Assembly: GCF_002080395.1 (NCBI RefSeq)
Contig: NZ_CP020478.1
Span: 172,886-236,885 of the forward strand
DNA: 64,000 bases
Direction: 5' to 3'
Source: Campylobacter helveticus
GTDB taxonomy: Bacteria; Campylobacterota; Campylobacteria; Campylobacterales; Campylobacteraceae
This document shows, one piece after another, positions 8,515-16,697 of the stretch; position 1 is the stretch's first letter; every line of letters starts with the position of its first letter. Made by a program: the position numbers and the translations under genes. Below the pieces are notes generated by a model. That model did not search any database. It saw only the letters and a list, made by a program, of their open reading frames with translations, and was not told the origin of the DNA.

Positions 8515-10092
8515 ATGGTTGAAGTTAAAAATCTTACAATGCGTTTTGCAAATCAACTTTTATTTGAAAATGTTAATTTAAAGCTTACGAGAGGACAGCG
8601 ATACGGTCTTATCGGAGCAAACGGGGCGGGTAAATCGACCTTTTTAAAAATCCTCTCAAAAGAGCTTGAAGCAAGTAGTGGGGAGGTCTGCTTTGATGAG
8701 GGTTTAAGAGTGGCGGTTTTGGGACAGGATCAATTTGCCTTTGAAAATTACACCATAAAAGACGCGGTAATGTGTGCGAATAAAAGGCTATATGATGCTT
8801 TAAAGGAAAAAGAAAAGCTTTATCAAAGCGAGGAATTTACAGATGAAATCAATGAGCGTTTGGGTGAGCTTGAGATGATTACGGCTGAAGAAGACCCTAA
8901 TTATGACTGCGAAATGCGTTGCGAGAAAATTTTAAGCTCTTTAAAGATTAAAGATTTTGACGCTTTGATGAGTTCTTTACAAAGTGCAGATAAATTTAAG
9001 GTTTTGCTCGCTCAGGTGCTATTTTTAGGGGCTGATGTGCTTTTTTTAGATGAGCCGACAAACAACCTTGATTTAGAGGCGATTTCTTGGCTGGAAAATG
9101 AGCTTTTACGCCACGAAGGGACTCTTGTAGTCATTAGCCACGACAGGCATTTTTTAAATAAAATTTGCACACGCATTTTAGATGTGGATTTTAAGCAAAT
9201 TCGCGATTTTGCGGGCAATTATGATGATTGGTATATGGCTTCTACGCTTTTGGCTAAACAAGCAGAACTCAAACGCGATAAAACTCTAAAAGAACGCGAA
9301 GAGCTTGAAAATTTCATACGCCGCTTTAGCGCTAACGCTTCTAAAGCTAAACAAGCTACAAGCAGGGCTAAGGCTTTGGAAAAGCTAGAACTTGAAGAAA
9401 TCAAAATTTCAAGCCGCCGCGACCCTAGCATTTTATTTCGCCCTAGCCGTGAAATCGGCAATGAAGTGCTTGAGCTTAGAGGCATAAGCAAGGCTTACGA
9501 TAAAAGCTTGTTTTCAAATTTGGAATTAAAAATAGAAAAGGGTGATAAAATCGCCCTCATCGGTGCAAATGGTGTGGGTAAATCAAGCCTCTCAAAAATC
9601 ATCGCAGGGGCGCTAAAACCTGATAGCGGGAATTTGCATTTGGGTGCGACCATAGAGCTTGGCTATTTTCCGCAAGATACGAGCAATGTCATTTGTGAAA
9701 ATTTGAAACTTTACGAATGGCTGATGAGCGAAAAATTTAAGGATTTAGACTTAATTCGCAAGTGTTTAGGTAGAATGCTTTTTAGTGGCACGGACCAAGA
9801 AAAAAGTGCGAGTAGCTTAAGCGGGGGTGAAAAGCATAGATTAATGCTTTCGCGTCTTATGCTTGAGGGGGCGAATTTTTTACTTTTGGACGAGCCTGAT
9901 AATCATCTTGATTTAGAAAGCATTATCGCTCTTGGCGAGGCTTTGTATAATTTCAAGGGGGTGGTGCTTTGCATAACGCACGATAGGGAATTAGTCTCTG
10001 CTTTTGCGAATCGCATTTGGCATTTAGAAGATGGGAGGCTTACGGATTTTCGTGGGTCTTATCAGGAATTTTTAGGAGAAAATAATGGCTAA
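8515..10092 (+). CDS. ABC-F family ATPase, YbiT type
   Basis: The 525-residue protein has two ABC domains and no membrane segments, the layout of ABC-F translation factors. Domain 1 has Walker A GANGAGKS (residues 34-41), a degenerate signature, and DEPTNNLD. The linker has the RFSANASKAKQATSRAK segment shared with E. coli YbiT. Domain 2 has GANGVGKS, a canonical LSGGEKHR signature, and DEPDNHLD, where D replaces the usual T. The degenerate first signature also occurs in YbiT. It probably acts on ribosomes. The downstream gene overlaps it by eight bases. Confidence 0.88.
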   Translation: MVEVKNLTMRFANQLLFENVNLKLTRGQRYGLIGANGAGKSTFLKILSKELEASSGEVCFDEGLRVAVLGQDQFAFENYTIKDAVMCANKRLYDALKEKEKLYQSEEFTDEINERLGELEMITAEEDPNYDCEMRCEKILSSLKIKDFDALMSSLQSADKFKVLLAQVLFLGADVLFLDEPTNNLDLEAISWLENELLRHEGTLVVISHDRHFLNKICTRILDVDFKQIRDFAGNYDDWYMASTLLAKQAELKRDKTLKEREELENFIRRFSANASKAKQATSRAKALEKLELEEIKISSRRDPSILFRPSREIGNEVLELRGISKAYDKSLFSNLELKIEKGDKIALIGANGVGKSSLSKIIAGALKPDSGNLHLGATIELGYFPQDTSNVICENLKLYEWLMSEKFKDLDLIRKCLGRMLFSGTDQEKSASSLSGGEKHRLMLSRLMLEGANFLLLDEPDNHLDLESIIALGEALYNFKGVVLCITHDRELVSAFANRIWHLEDGRLTDFRGSYQEFLGENNG

Positions 10093-10417
10093 GTTTAGAA
10101 TTCAATACAGCGCAGGTTTTGGACACTCAACGCAAAATCACAGAGGCTTTGGACCGACGATTTATGTCGAAGAGGTCGTAGAATTTGACAATGGCAAGGA
10201 CTATTTTGACTATGTGGATTTTTACGAGAGGCATTCTAAAGAAGATGACACTTATTTTCACATCTCGTTTTTAGAGGATAGACCTTTGAGCGAAAAGGAA
10301 ATTCAAAGGCGTAATGAATATAGAAAATTACGCGATGAAAGATGCAAAAAAGCAAAAGAAGAATTTATTAAAAATAATGAAATCGAGCCTGAGCATTTGC
10401 CAACGCACGGGGACTAA
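10085..10417 (+). CDS. Conserved protein of unknown function, Cj0427-like
   Basis: The 110-residue soluble protein is rich in aromatic and charged residues, with a GFGHSTQNHRGFGP loop near the N-terminus and a lysine/glutamate-rich C-terminal helix. I know no domain. Its start lies inside the end of the ABC-F gene, so the two are coupled, as I recall for Cj0426-Cj0427 in C. jejuni. Confidence 0.65.
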   Translation: MAKFRIQYSAGFGHSTQNHRGFGPTIYVEEVVEFDNGKDYFDYVDFYERHSKEDDTYFHISFLEDRPLSEKEIQRRNEYRKLRDERCKKAKEEFIKNNEIEPEHLPTHGD

Positions 10418-10420
10418 TTA

Positions 10421-11005
10421 TTATAAGAATTTGAAATCTTGTGGATTAAAAATCTTTGAAAAGATTTCAAATTCTGCTTTTTCTTTTTCATTAAGTTCCA
10501 GCGTGAAAATGACAAAATCGATTTGAAATTCTCTTTGAAAGCTTATGTTTTGCTTCGTTAAAAAATGCTCCATTTTAGAGTTGTGTTTAAAAACGAGGCT
10601 AAATTTCACACACTCTTTTAGCTCAAAAGGCTCTAAAATCGCTTCTTTGACCGCTAGATTTACCGCTTCGCTATACGCTCTTACCAGCCCCCCTGTACCA
10701 AGCTTTATGCCTCCAAAATACCGCACCACAACCACGCTCACATTTACAAGCTCTTTTCCCCTTAACACATTAAGACAGGGAAGAGCGGAGGTATTTTTTG
10801 GCTCACCATCATCACTTTTGTCTTCTACGATTTGATGATTTTCATTTAAAAAGCGATACGCCCAGACAAAATGCACGGCTTTAGGGTGTGCATCCTTTAA
10901 ATTTGCAAGGTGTTTTTTAAAGTCTTTAAAGGGGCTAAGGTGAGCGATGAAGAGAGATTTTTTCACCTCAAAACGCTCCGTATAAAGTGAAGATATCGTT
11001 TGCAA
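10421..11005 (-). CDS. YigZ/IMPACT family protein
   Basis: The 194-residue protein has the family signature: EDKSDDGEPKNTSALP near residues 60-75, then VVVVRYFGGIKLGTGGLVRAY. The N-terminal half is the conserved UPF0029 domain and the C-terminal half the smaller ferredoxin-like domain. Biochemical function is unsettled (eukaryotic IMPACT relatives act around translation control). It is convergent with the Cj0427-like gene and its start faces the polysaccharide locus, 41 bases from the first glf relic. Confidence 0.85.
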   Translation of the reverse strand: MQTISSLYTERFEVKKSLFIAHLSPFKDFKKHLANLKDAHPKAVHFVWAYRFLNENHQIVEDKSDDGEPKNTSALPCLNVLRGKELVNVSVVVVRYFGGIKLGTGGLVRAYSEAVNLAVKEAILEPFELKECVKFSLVFKHNSKMEHFLTKQNISFQREFQIDFVIFTLELNEKEKAEFEIFSKIFNPQDFKFL

Positions 11006-11046
11006 AACAAAGCCTTTTTCGTGTATTGTAGCGTAAGTTTATAAAG

Positions 11047-11121
11047 TGTGGTAAAATCCGCTTTGAAATTTTGTGAAAGTGAATTATAAGGATTAAAATG
11101 AGCGTGAAAGTTTCTGTTATT
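11047..11121 (+). repeat. 75-bp direct repeat, left copy
   Basis: This matches 14591-14665 with two mismatches. It contains the last 13 codons and stop of glf, the 10-base spacer, and the first 24 bases of a glycosyltransferase gene. Here the glf part (11047-11087) is a headless relic and the glycosyltransferase part is the live gene. The two copies bracket 3.5 kb holding two glycosyltransferases and glf. Confidence 0.9.
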
Positions 11122-12156
11122 ATCCCCTCTTTAAATTCAATTAATTATTATGATGAATGTATTAAAAGCGTCATCAATCAAAGCTTAAAAGAGATAGAAA
11201 TCATCTGTGTTGATGCAAATTCTACGGACGGCACACTTGAGCTTATCAAAAAATATCAAGCTAAGGACGAGCGGATAAAGCTCATCATCAGTGATAAAAA
11301 AAGCTATGGCTATCAAATGAATTTAGGTATTGCGGCGGCAAGTGGCGAGTATATAGGGATAGTGGAGAGTGATGATTATATAGACCTTGATATGTATAAG
11401 GAGCTTTACGCTTTAGCTAAAAATAAAAATGTTGATATTTTAAAAAGTGATATTTATAATTTTTATGATAAAGAAAAAAGAGAATTTGAGTATAAGAATA
11501 TAGCTTACGATGAGGGATTTTATCACAAGGATTTGCATTTTGAATCAGCCGGGGCTGTTTGTAAAAACACTGCTTTGACTAAACAAGAAATCTTAAAAAA
11601 TTCTTGGAATATGAATCAGCCGGGGCTGTTTAGCTCCGATTTTTTACAAAAATCGGAGCTAAAATTTCATGAATCCGCCGGGGCTTCTTATCAGGATCTT
11701 GGCTTTTGGTTTATTACCATTATAAGTGCTTGCAATATTTATTTCCATAAAAAAGCTTATTACTATTATAGGCGGGATAATCCTAATGCCTCCACAAAAA
11801 GCAAGGAAAAAATTTATGCTATTTGTGATGAATTTGACTTTATAAAGACTTTTTTAAGTAAGCGGGGAAGGTTTGATTATTTTAGTGAGCTTTTTTTGTA
11901 TTTGAAATTTAAAGGCTATTGGTGGAATTTAAGGCGGATTGATAAAAGTTATAGGGAGGAATTTTTGCTGCGTTTTGCTAAGGATTTTGAGGGTGGGCTT
12001 GGGAATTTAAGCGAAGGGGGGGGGGTGTTTAGCACTAAAGAGCTTGATGAACTTAAGAAGATAGTTAGTAATCCTCACGCTTTTGCGAAAAATTTATCCA
12101 GTCCTATGTTTGTTTTAAAGAAATTTTTTGCCAGAATGAAGAAGAAATTCCTATGA
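11098..12156 (+). CDS. Family 2 glycosyltransferase with G10 tract
   Basis: The 352-residue GT-A enzyme has IIPSLNS at residue 8, DANSTDGT for nucleotide binding, and ESDDYID as metal-binding motif. The second half has NQPGLFSS and ESAGASYQDLGFWF, common in Campylobacter sugar transferases. The sugar transferred is unknown. A G10 tract (12016-12025) near codon 308 is in frame here; gain or loss of one G would cut off about the last 40 residues and end the coupling with the next gene, which overlaps by ATGA. The first 680 bases match the relic at 713-1325 on the opposite strand. Confidence 0.88.
   Translation: MSVKVSVIIPSLNSINYYDECIKSVINQSLKEIEIICVDANSTDGTLELIKKYQAKDERIKLIISDKKSYGYQMNLGIAAASGEYIGIVESDDYIDLDMYKELYALAKNKNVDILKSDIYNFYDKEKREFEYKNIAYDEGFYHKDLHFESAGAVCKNTALTKQEILKNSWNMNQPGLFSSDFLQKSELKFHESAGASYQDLGFWFITIISACNIYFHKKAYYYYRRDNPNASTKSKEKIYAICDEFDFIKTFLSKRGRFDYFSELFLYLKFKGYWWNLRRIDKSYREEFLLRFAKDFEGGLGNLSEGGGVFSTKELDELKKIVSNPHAFAKNLSSPMFVLKKFFARMKKKFL
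11541..11631 (+). repeat. 20-bp direct repeats at 71-bp spacing inside the glycosyltransferase
   Basis: TGAATCAGCCGGGGCTGTTT occurs at 11541-11560 and 11612-11631; a variant (GAATCCGCCGGGGCTT) lies at 11671-11686. Recombination between the first two would delete exactly 71 bp and shift the frame. That product is what the relic at 344-1325 contains. Confidence 0.92.
11631..11661 (+). repeat. Perfect 14-bp hairpin inside a coding region
   Basis: TAGCTCCGATTTTT and its exact complement are separated by TAC, within codons for SSDFLQKSELK. It directly abuts the second 20-bp repeat. The same hairpin is kept in the relic (about 836-870). Confidence 0.85.
12016..12025 (+). repeat. G10 homopolymer tract (in frame)
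   Basis: Ten G in the glycosyltransferase gene at 11098. Translating the neighbours by hand: nine or eleven G both lead to a stop within about 5-15 codons. Confidence 0.9.
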
Positions 12157-13466
12157 AAAATGTCTCCATCATTGTCCCATTTTTTAATGTCGAAAAGTAT
12201 TTTAAAGAGTGCTTGGAAAGCCTTGTGGAGCAAGATTATGCAAATTTGCAAATTATATTAGTCGATGATGAAAGCACGGATAAGAGCTTAGAAATCGCCA
12301 AAGAATTTGCCAAAAAAGACAAGCGATTTTGTATTTTGAGTCAAAAAAATGCCGGTCAAGCAGCGGCTAGGAATTTGGGGCTTGATTTTTTAGAGGGTAA
12401 GCTAAAGCTTGATTTTAAGGGCGAAAGAGAGGGTTTGTGCGAATTTCGCACGGATGAAGTGTGGGTGTGGCAGAATGTGGGATTTGAGTTTCAAAACACG
12501 GATTATTTGCTCTTTGTCGATAGTGATGATGTGCTTGAAAACTCTTGCGTAAGCGAGTGTGTGAGGTGCATTAAAGATGCGGATGTGCTGTGGTTTGATT
12601 ATGATTTTTTATGTGAAATGCCTTTAAAAAAGACGCCCAAAAGTCAAAGAGAGCTTTTTGGCTTTAAGGAAGGTTTTATAGATTCTAAAGAGTGGCTTTG
12701 TGTGGCAAAAACTAAGCCTTTGTTTTGGATGACTTGGCAGGGGATGATAAATTTTAAATTCTTGCAAAAAATAAGGCTTCGTTTTGTTAGTGGGGTAATT
12801 TATGAGGACAATTGCTTTGGGGTGTTGCTTTTTTCAATGGCGAATAAAATTTATGTGTGTGAAAAAAAGCTTTATCATTATAGAATTCGTGCAAATTCTA
12901 CAATGAACCCTACCAAAAAGGCACTTTCGCTCCACTCTTATCTTTATGAGCTTTATCTTAGTGTGGGGGAGGATTTTAATGCTTTAAAAGCACAACAATG
13001 GGCTTCGTGCTGGGTTTTAAGTGCGATTTATATGAGTAAGTTTGAGGGTTTTGGGGGAGAATTTAGGGCGTATTTTTTGCCTATTTTTTTGGATAGGGCG
13101 GTGGCGTGTTTGTTTTTAGAAAAGGACCCGCTTAATTTAAGGGGGGAGCTTGAGAGCTTAAAAGAGGAATTTGAGCGTTATATTTTAAGCGGGGCGGAGT
13201 GCATTAGGCACGAAAAAGTTTATAAACTTGGTTTTGTTTTCTTGCAAAATTACAGGAGCTTTGCGGGACTTAAAAGACTTTTTAAAGAGCTTAAAAACGC
13301 CGTTTTAGAGTGCGAAAAAGAGTGGGGTGAATTTGAGAAAAATAGAGCAAAACTTAACTTTTTACATTTTGACACGGATAAGAAAAATGCAGAAATTTCA
13401 AAAATTAAAAAGCATTATTCATATAAAGTTGGTAAAATCCTAAGTTTTTTTGAAAATTTTTTCTAG
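12153..13466 (+). CDS. Family 2 glycosyltransferase with inserted segment
   Basis: The 437-residue GT-A enzyme has IIVPFFNVEKYF at the N-terminus, VDDESTD, NAGQAAARN and the metal motif VDSDD near residue 127. Between NAGQ and VDSDD there is an insert of roughly 35 residues (ending VWQNVGFEFQNT) that ordinary GT2 enzymes lack; I recall similar inserts in Campylobacter LOS transferases. The last residues (HYSYKVGKILSFF) are a short form of the YKLG module seen in three neighbours. Substrate unknown. It is coupled by ATGA to the preceding gene. Confidence 0.85.
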   Translation: MKNVSIIVPFFNVEKYFKECLESLVEQDYANLQIILVDDESTDKSLEIAKEFAKKDKRFCILSQKNAGQAAARNLGLDFLEGKLKLDFKGEREGLCEFRTDEVWVWQNVGFEFQNTDYLLFVDSDDVLENSCVSECVRCIKDADVLWFDYDFLCEMPLKKTPKSQRELFGFKEGFIDSKEWLCVAKTKPLFWMTWQGMINFKFLQKIRLRFVSGVIYEDNCFGVLLFSMANKIYVCEKKLYHYRIRANSTMNPTKKALSLHSYLYELYLSVGEDFNALKAQQWASCWVLSAIYMSKFEGFGGEFRAYFLPIFLDRAVACLFLEKDPLNLRGELESLKEEFERYILSGAECIRHEKVYKLGFVFLQNYRSFAGLKRLFKELKNAVLECEKEWGEFEKNRAKLNFLHFDTDKKNAEISKIKKHYSYKVGKILSFFENFF

Positions 13467-13470
13467 ATTC

Positions 13471-13487
13471 AAAAAAAAAAAAAAAAA
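13471..13487 (+). repeat. A17 homopolymer upstream of glf
   Basis: Seventeen A lie five bases after the glycosyltransferase stop and 54 bases before the glf ATG. A TAGAAT (-10-like) element follows at about 13498. Length change here could alter promoter geometry. Confidence 0.75.
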
Positions 13488-13541
13488 GAAAATTTGGGTA
13501 GAATTTTTGGTGAATTTTAATGATATAAACAAGGTTTAATA

Positions 13542-14633
13542 ATGTATGATTATTTGATAGTTGGGGCGGGGCTTTTTGGGAGCATTTTTGCGTATGAGGC
13601 GAGTAAGAGAGGTAAAAAATGCCTTGTGCTTGAAAGAAGAGAGCATACAGGTGGGAACTGCTACACTAAAGAGGTAGAGGGGATTAATGTGCATTATTAT
13701 GGGGCGCACATTTTCCGCACAGACGAAAGGCGAATCTGGGACTATATGCAGCAGTTTTGCGAATTTAATCATTTTATCAATTCTCCTATAGCGAACTATA
13801 AGGGCGAAATTTATAATCTCCCTTTTAATATGAACACTTTTTCGAAATTATGGGGCATTAGCACTCCAAGCGAAGCAAGAGAGATTATAGAAAAGCAAAA
13901 AGCAAGCATTAAGGGTGAGCCTAAGAATTTGGAAGAGCAAGCCATTTCTTTAGTGGGCGTTGATGTGTATGAAAAATTTATTAAAGGCTACACGCAAAAG
14001 CAGTGGGGTAAGGCTTGTAAAGACTTGCCAAAGTCGATTATTAGGCGAATTCCCGTGCGTTTTATTTACGATAATAACTATTTTAACGACCCTTATCAAG
14101 GCATACCTAAAGGCGGATATACGAAAATTTTTGAAAAGCTTTTAAGTGGATGTGAGCTTTTGTTAAATGTCGATTTTATAGAGCGTAGAGAAGAATTTAG
14201 CAAAAAAGCTAAAAAGATTATTTTCACAGGAACGATTGATTCTTATTTTGGCTATAAGCTTGGGGCTTTGGAGTATAGGAGTTTGAAATTTGAACACGAG
14301 CTTTTAGATATGCCTAATTATCAGGGCGTGGCTGTTGTAAATTATACAGATTTCAAGACGCCATATACTAGAATCATCGAGCATAAGCATTTTGAATTTG
14401 GCACACAAGAAAAAACGCTGATAAGCAGGGAGTATCCTTTGAGCTGGAGTAAGGATATAGAGCCTTACTACCCTATCAATGATGCGAAAAATAGCGCGTT
14501 GTATGAAAGTTATTTGGGTTTAGCAAAAGCGGAGAAAAATGTGCATTTTTGCGGGAGGCTTGGGGAATATCGTTACTATGATATGCAGGATGTGGTAAAA
14601 TCCGCTTTGAAATTTTGTGAAAGTGAATTATAA
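13542..14633 (+). CDS. glf: UDP-galactopyranose mutase
   Basis: The 363-residue flavoenzyme interconverts UDP-galactopyranose and UDP-galactofuranose. Its FAD-binding N-terminus (LIVGAGLFGS, then ERREHTGGNCY), YGAHIFRTD, the KGYTQKQWGK substrate loop near residue 150 and the C-terminal CGRLGEYRYYDM are all canonical, and the length is normal. Presence predicts galactofuranose in the surface glycan. It has its own leader with an A17 tract. The first 44 and last 34 codons recur in the relic at 1322-1567, and the 3' end recurs at 11047. Confidence 0.95.
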   Translation: MYDYLIVGAGLFGSIFAYEASKRGKKCLVLERREHTGGNCYTKEVEGINVHYYGAHIFRTDERRIWDYMQQFCEFNHFINSPIANYKGEIYNLPFNMNTFSKLWGISTPSEAREIIEKQKASIKGEPKNLEEQAISLVGVDVYEKFIKGYTQKQWGKACKDLPKSIIRRIPVRFIYDNNYFNDPYQGIPKGGYTKIFEKLLSGCELLLNVDFIERREEFSKKAKKIIFTGTIDSYFGYKLGALEYRSLKFEHELLDMPNYQGVAVVNYTDFKTPYTRIIEHKHFEFGTQEKTLISREYPLSWSKDIEPYYPINDAKNSALYESYLGLAKAEKNVHFCGRLGEYRYYDMQDVVKSALKFCESEL

Positions 14634-14665
14634 GGATTAAAATGAGTGTAAAAGTTTCTGTTATT
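14591..14665 (+). repeat. 75-bp direct repeat, right copy
   Basis: Partner of 11047-11121 (two mismatches). Here the glf end is the live gene and the following glycosyltransferase start is a stub. Confidence 0.9.
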
Positions 14666-14668
14666 TAG
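14642..14668 (+). pseudogene. Stub of a glycosyltransferase start
   Basis: Eight codons (MSVKVSVI) identical in protein to the start of the gene at 11098 are followed at once by TAG and unrelated AT-rich DNA. The homology ends exactly at 14665, marking a recombination or deletion junction. Confidence 0.85.
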
Positions 14669-15092
14669 AAAAAACACTACATTTTATAACATTCATAATT
14701 GTCAAAAAAACTTTTTTTATTTCATATATGAAATATAGGTATCTATAAAATATTTGAGAATGGTTTTATTATGTGATTTAAACAATGATATAAATATATA
14801 AATGGGTTTGTTATTAATTTTTAAGTGTAGAAAAGATGTATTTTTGAAAACTATCGTGTTAAAAAGTTGGAGTGAATATGTATCCTGATTGGTTTTTTGC
14901 AAAAAGTAAATATAAAATATTTCTGTAATTATTTTTATCATCTAAAATTAAAGACTCTAGTGCTTAAAACAAGCAAAAATAAATCTCATAATATTTTAGA
15001 ACGTTATAAACCAAACTTATATTAATTTTAATTTTATCGTCAAGTACTCAAAATATAAAATTAGAGTTTACACAGTTTTGTTTATAGGGTTC
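14669..15092. other. AT-rich gap without a recognisable gene
   Basis: About 420 bases with stops in all frames and no coding pattern. It separates the glf module from the AT-richer island that begins with the GT8 gene and may be decayed sequence. I see no RNA gene. Confidence 0.5.
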
Positions 15093-16577
15093 TCATTTAA
15101 TTTTTTTGTTTTCTATTTCTATACTCTTTTTTTTCTTAAATTCTTTGTATTCTTTTATTAAAAGGTAGGGAATAATGAATATTTTGCCCTTATACCAATA
15201 TTTAAAACATTGGAGTACGGTCTTACCGTATCTATATGATAAATGCTCTTTAAATTTTAGGGATTCAGTATAATCCATACAGCAGACAAGTGGTAAGGGT
15301 TTTAAATGTGGGGCGGCATTAAACAGTATTTTTGAGATTCCACTATTAACTGAATGACGAAATATTATTAATATAAACAAAAAGGGAAATTTTACTATTT
15401 GATGGATTTTTCTAGTGTTTAAGATCAGGTTCCCAATTTTATAAGCCAAATGATTTTGAATTCTAATTGAGGCTAAATTTGCCATTTTATAATTTAACAC
15501 ATAAGCCAGTGTTTTAGAATAATCTCCGAGACTTTTATTATCCAACTCATTTTTTAATTCAATCAACTCTTTATTAAAGATTGGGACATTGAAAGCAACT
15601 TTCCACCACTCATCGTAATAATCATAATGTAAAGGACGGTAATTCATATCAAGTTCTTCATAGTAACTTTTCCAAGGTTTTACCACATAATGGGTATAAT
15701 GTAAAATGCGCAAATCTTTCAGATTTTCTTCCATCTCCTTTCTTGTGTAATCCCAGTATGGACAATTCCCTTCCCCCTTAAAATCATTAAAAATACCTTT
15801 TCTGTTCAAAACAAAATGCCCGGCTATAAAATTCCATTTGCAAGGAAGCATTAGTACTTTTCTATTAACACCATAATTTAAAATATCTTGATCTCCAACT
15901 TCAAACACGTGTGAATTTGCAACGCTCACCATTTTCTTTTCCAATGATTCCGCTCTCCATTGTTTCAAGTTAATTAACATAAAGCCGGCGTTAAAATAAA
16001 GAGGACCCTTTTCAATCGTTAAATTTCTTATGTTTTTATCTTTCGACTTTCCTACAAATAAAGTTCCCTGCCATTGCTGTACATCTTTTGAGGCTGCTAC
16101 AAGATAATCTTGTAAATCTAAGCAAAATAGTTCTCTTAAATCGGAAAAGACAAGCATATCCACATCTAAGTATAAGCATTTTTCACAACTTTCAGGCAAA
16201 ATACTTCCCAAATATAGTCTAAAATAAGTGGCATAATGTTCTACCCAAATAGGAACTTCCATGTTTTCAAATAATTTATCATTCATAATGTGTAACTTAA
16301 TTTCAGCAGGATAATTGCATTCTTTGCTCAATTGCCCAATCATTTGTTTGAGTTTCATAGAAGTTTCTTCTTGTATTGAATTAATTAAAATATGAAACAC
16401 AAAGCCTTCCTGCCCATTTATATCAAAGGTATTAATATCAATTTTTGGTGATATATTGGTCTTTTTATAGATGTCGTAAATGCTTTTCCGACTATCAACA
16501 TTTTTCATTATGCTTGTAATCAAAACGGATAAATATTTAACATAAGCTTCATTACAGCCAAAAACAATTTGAAACAT
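15093..16577 (-). CDS. Family 8 glycosyltransferase with C-terminal YKLG modules
   Basis: The 494-residue protein starts VFGCNEAYVKYLSVLITSI and has the GT8 (LgtC-like) metal motif LYLDVDMLV near residue 147, an FNAGFMLINLKQWR segment near 200, and HYTHYVVKPW near 280. GT8 enzymes use UDP-sugars with retention; LgtC-like ones add galactose or glucose. After about residue 355 come two copies of the module shared with neighbours (HLAYKIGNLIL and SYRYGKTVLQCFKYWYKGK). It is the only gene of this locus on the minus strand and is divergent from 16698. Confidence 0.85.
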   Translation of the reverse strand: MFQIVFGCNEAYVKYLSVLITSIMKNVDSRKSIYDIYKKTNISPKIDINTFDINGQEGFVFHILINSIQEETSMKLKQMIGQLSKECNYPAEIKLHIMNDKLFENMEVPIWVEHYATYFRLYLGSILPESCEKCLYLDVDMLVFSDLRELFCLDLQDYLVAASKDVQQWQGTLFVGKSKDKNIRNLTIEKGPLYFNAGFMLINLKQWRAESLEKKMVSVANSHVFEVGDQDILNYGVNRKVLMLPCKWNFIAGHFVLNRKGIFNDFKGEGNCPYWDYTRKEMEENLKDLRILHYTHYVVKPWKSYYEELDMNYRPLHYDYYDEWWKVAFNVPIFNKELIELKNELDNKSLGDYSKTLAYVLNYKMANLASIRIQNHLAYKIGNLILNTRKIHQIVKFPFLFILIIFRHSVNSGISKILFNAAPHLKPLPLVCCMDYTESLKFKEHLSYRYGKTVLQCFKYWYKGKIFIIPYLLIKEYKEFKKKKSIEIENKKIK

Positions 16578-16597
16578 TATCTTCCTCTAAGCTAAAA

Positions 16598-16680
16598 ATT
16601 ATTACAATATGTTACAATATATTATACAATTATACAATTATACAATATATTATACAATATATTACAATAATAAATAATAT
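16598..16680. repeat. AT-only repetitive stretch between divergent genes
   Basis: Overlapping repeats of TTATACAA / ATATTACAA fill the divergent promoter region between the GT8 gene and the SGNH-like gene. Many TATACA/TACAAT hexamers could serve as -10 boxes on either strand, and such repeats can change length by slippage. Confidence 0.7.
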
Positions 16681-16697
16681 TAAGGTGGGCTTGAGAT

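Noticed and set aside
14717..14941. A 74-codon minus-strand frame in the gap after glf
   Set aside because: Extremely AT-rich, no ribosome site, no coherent domain; most likely chance in low-complexity DNA.
16598..16680. Could the repeated units be a small CRISPR array?
   Set aside because: Units are under 10 bases, overlapping, pure A/T and without spacers or cas genes.
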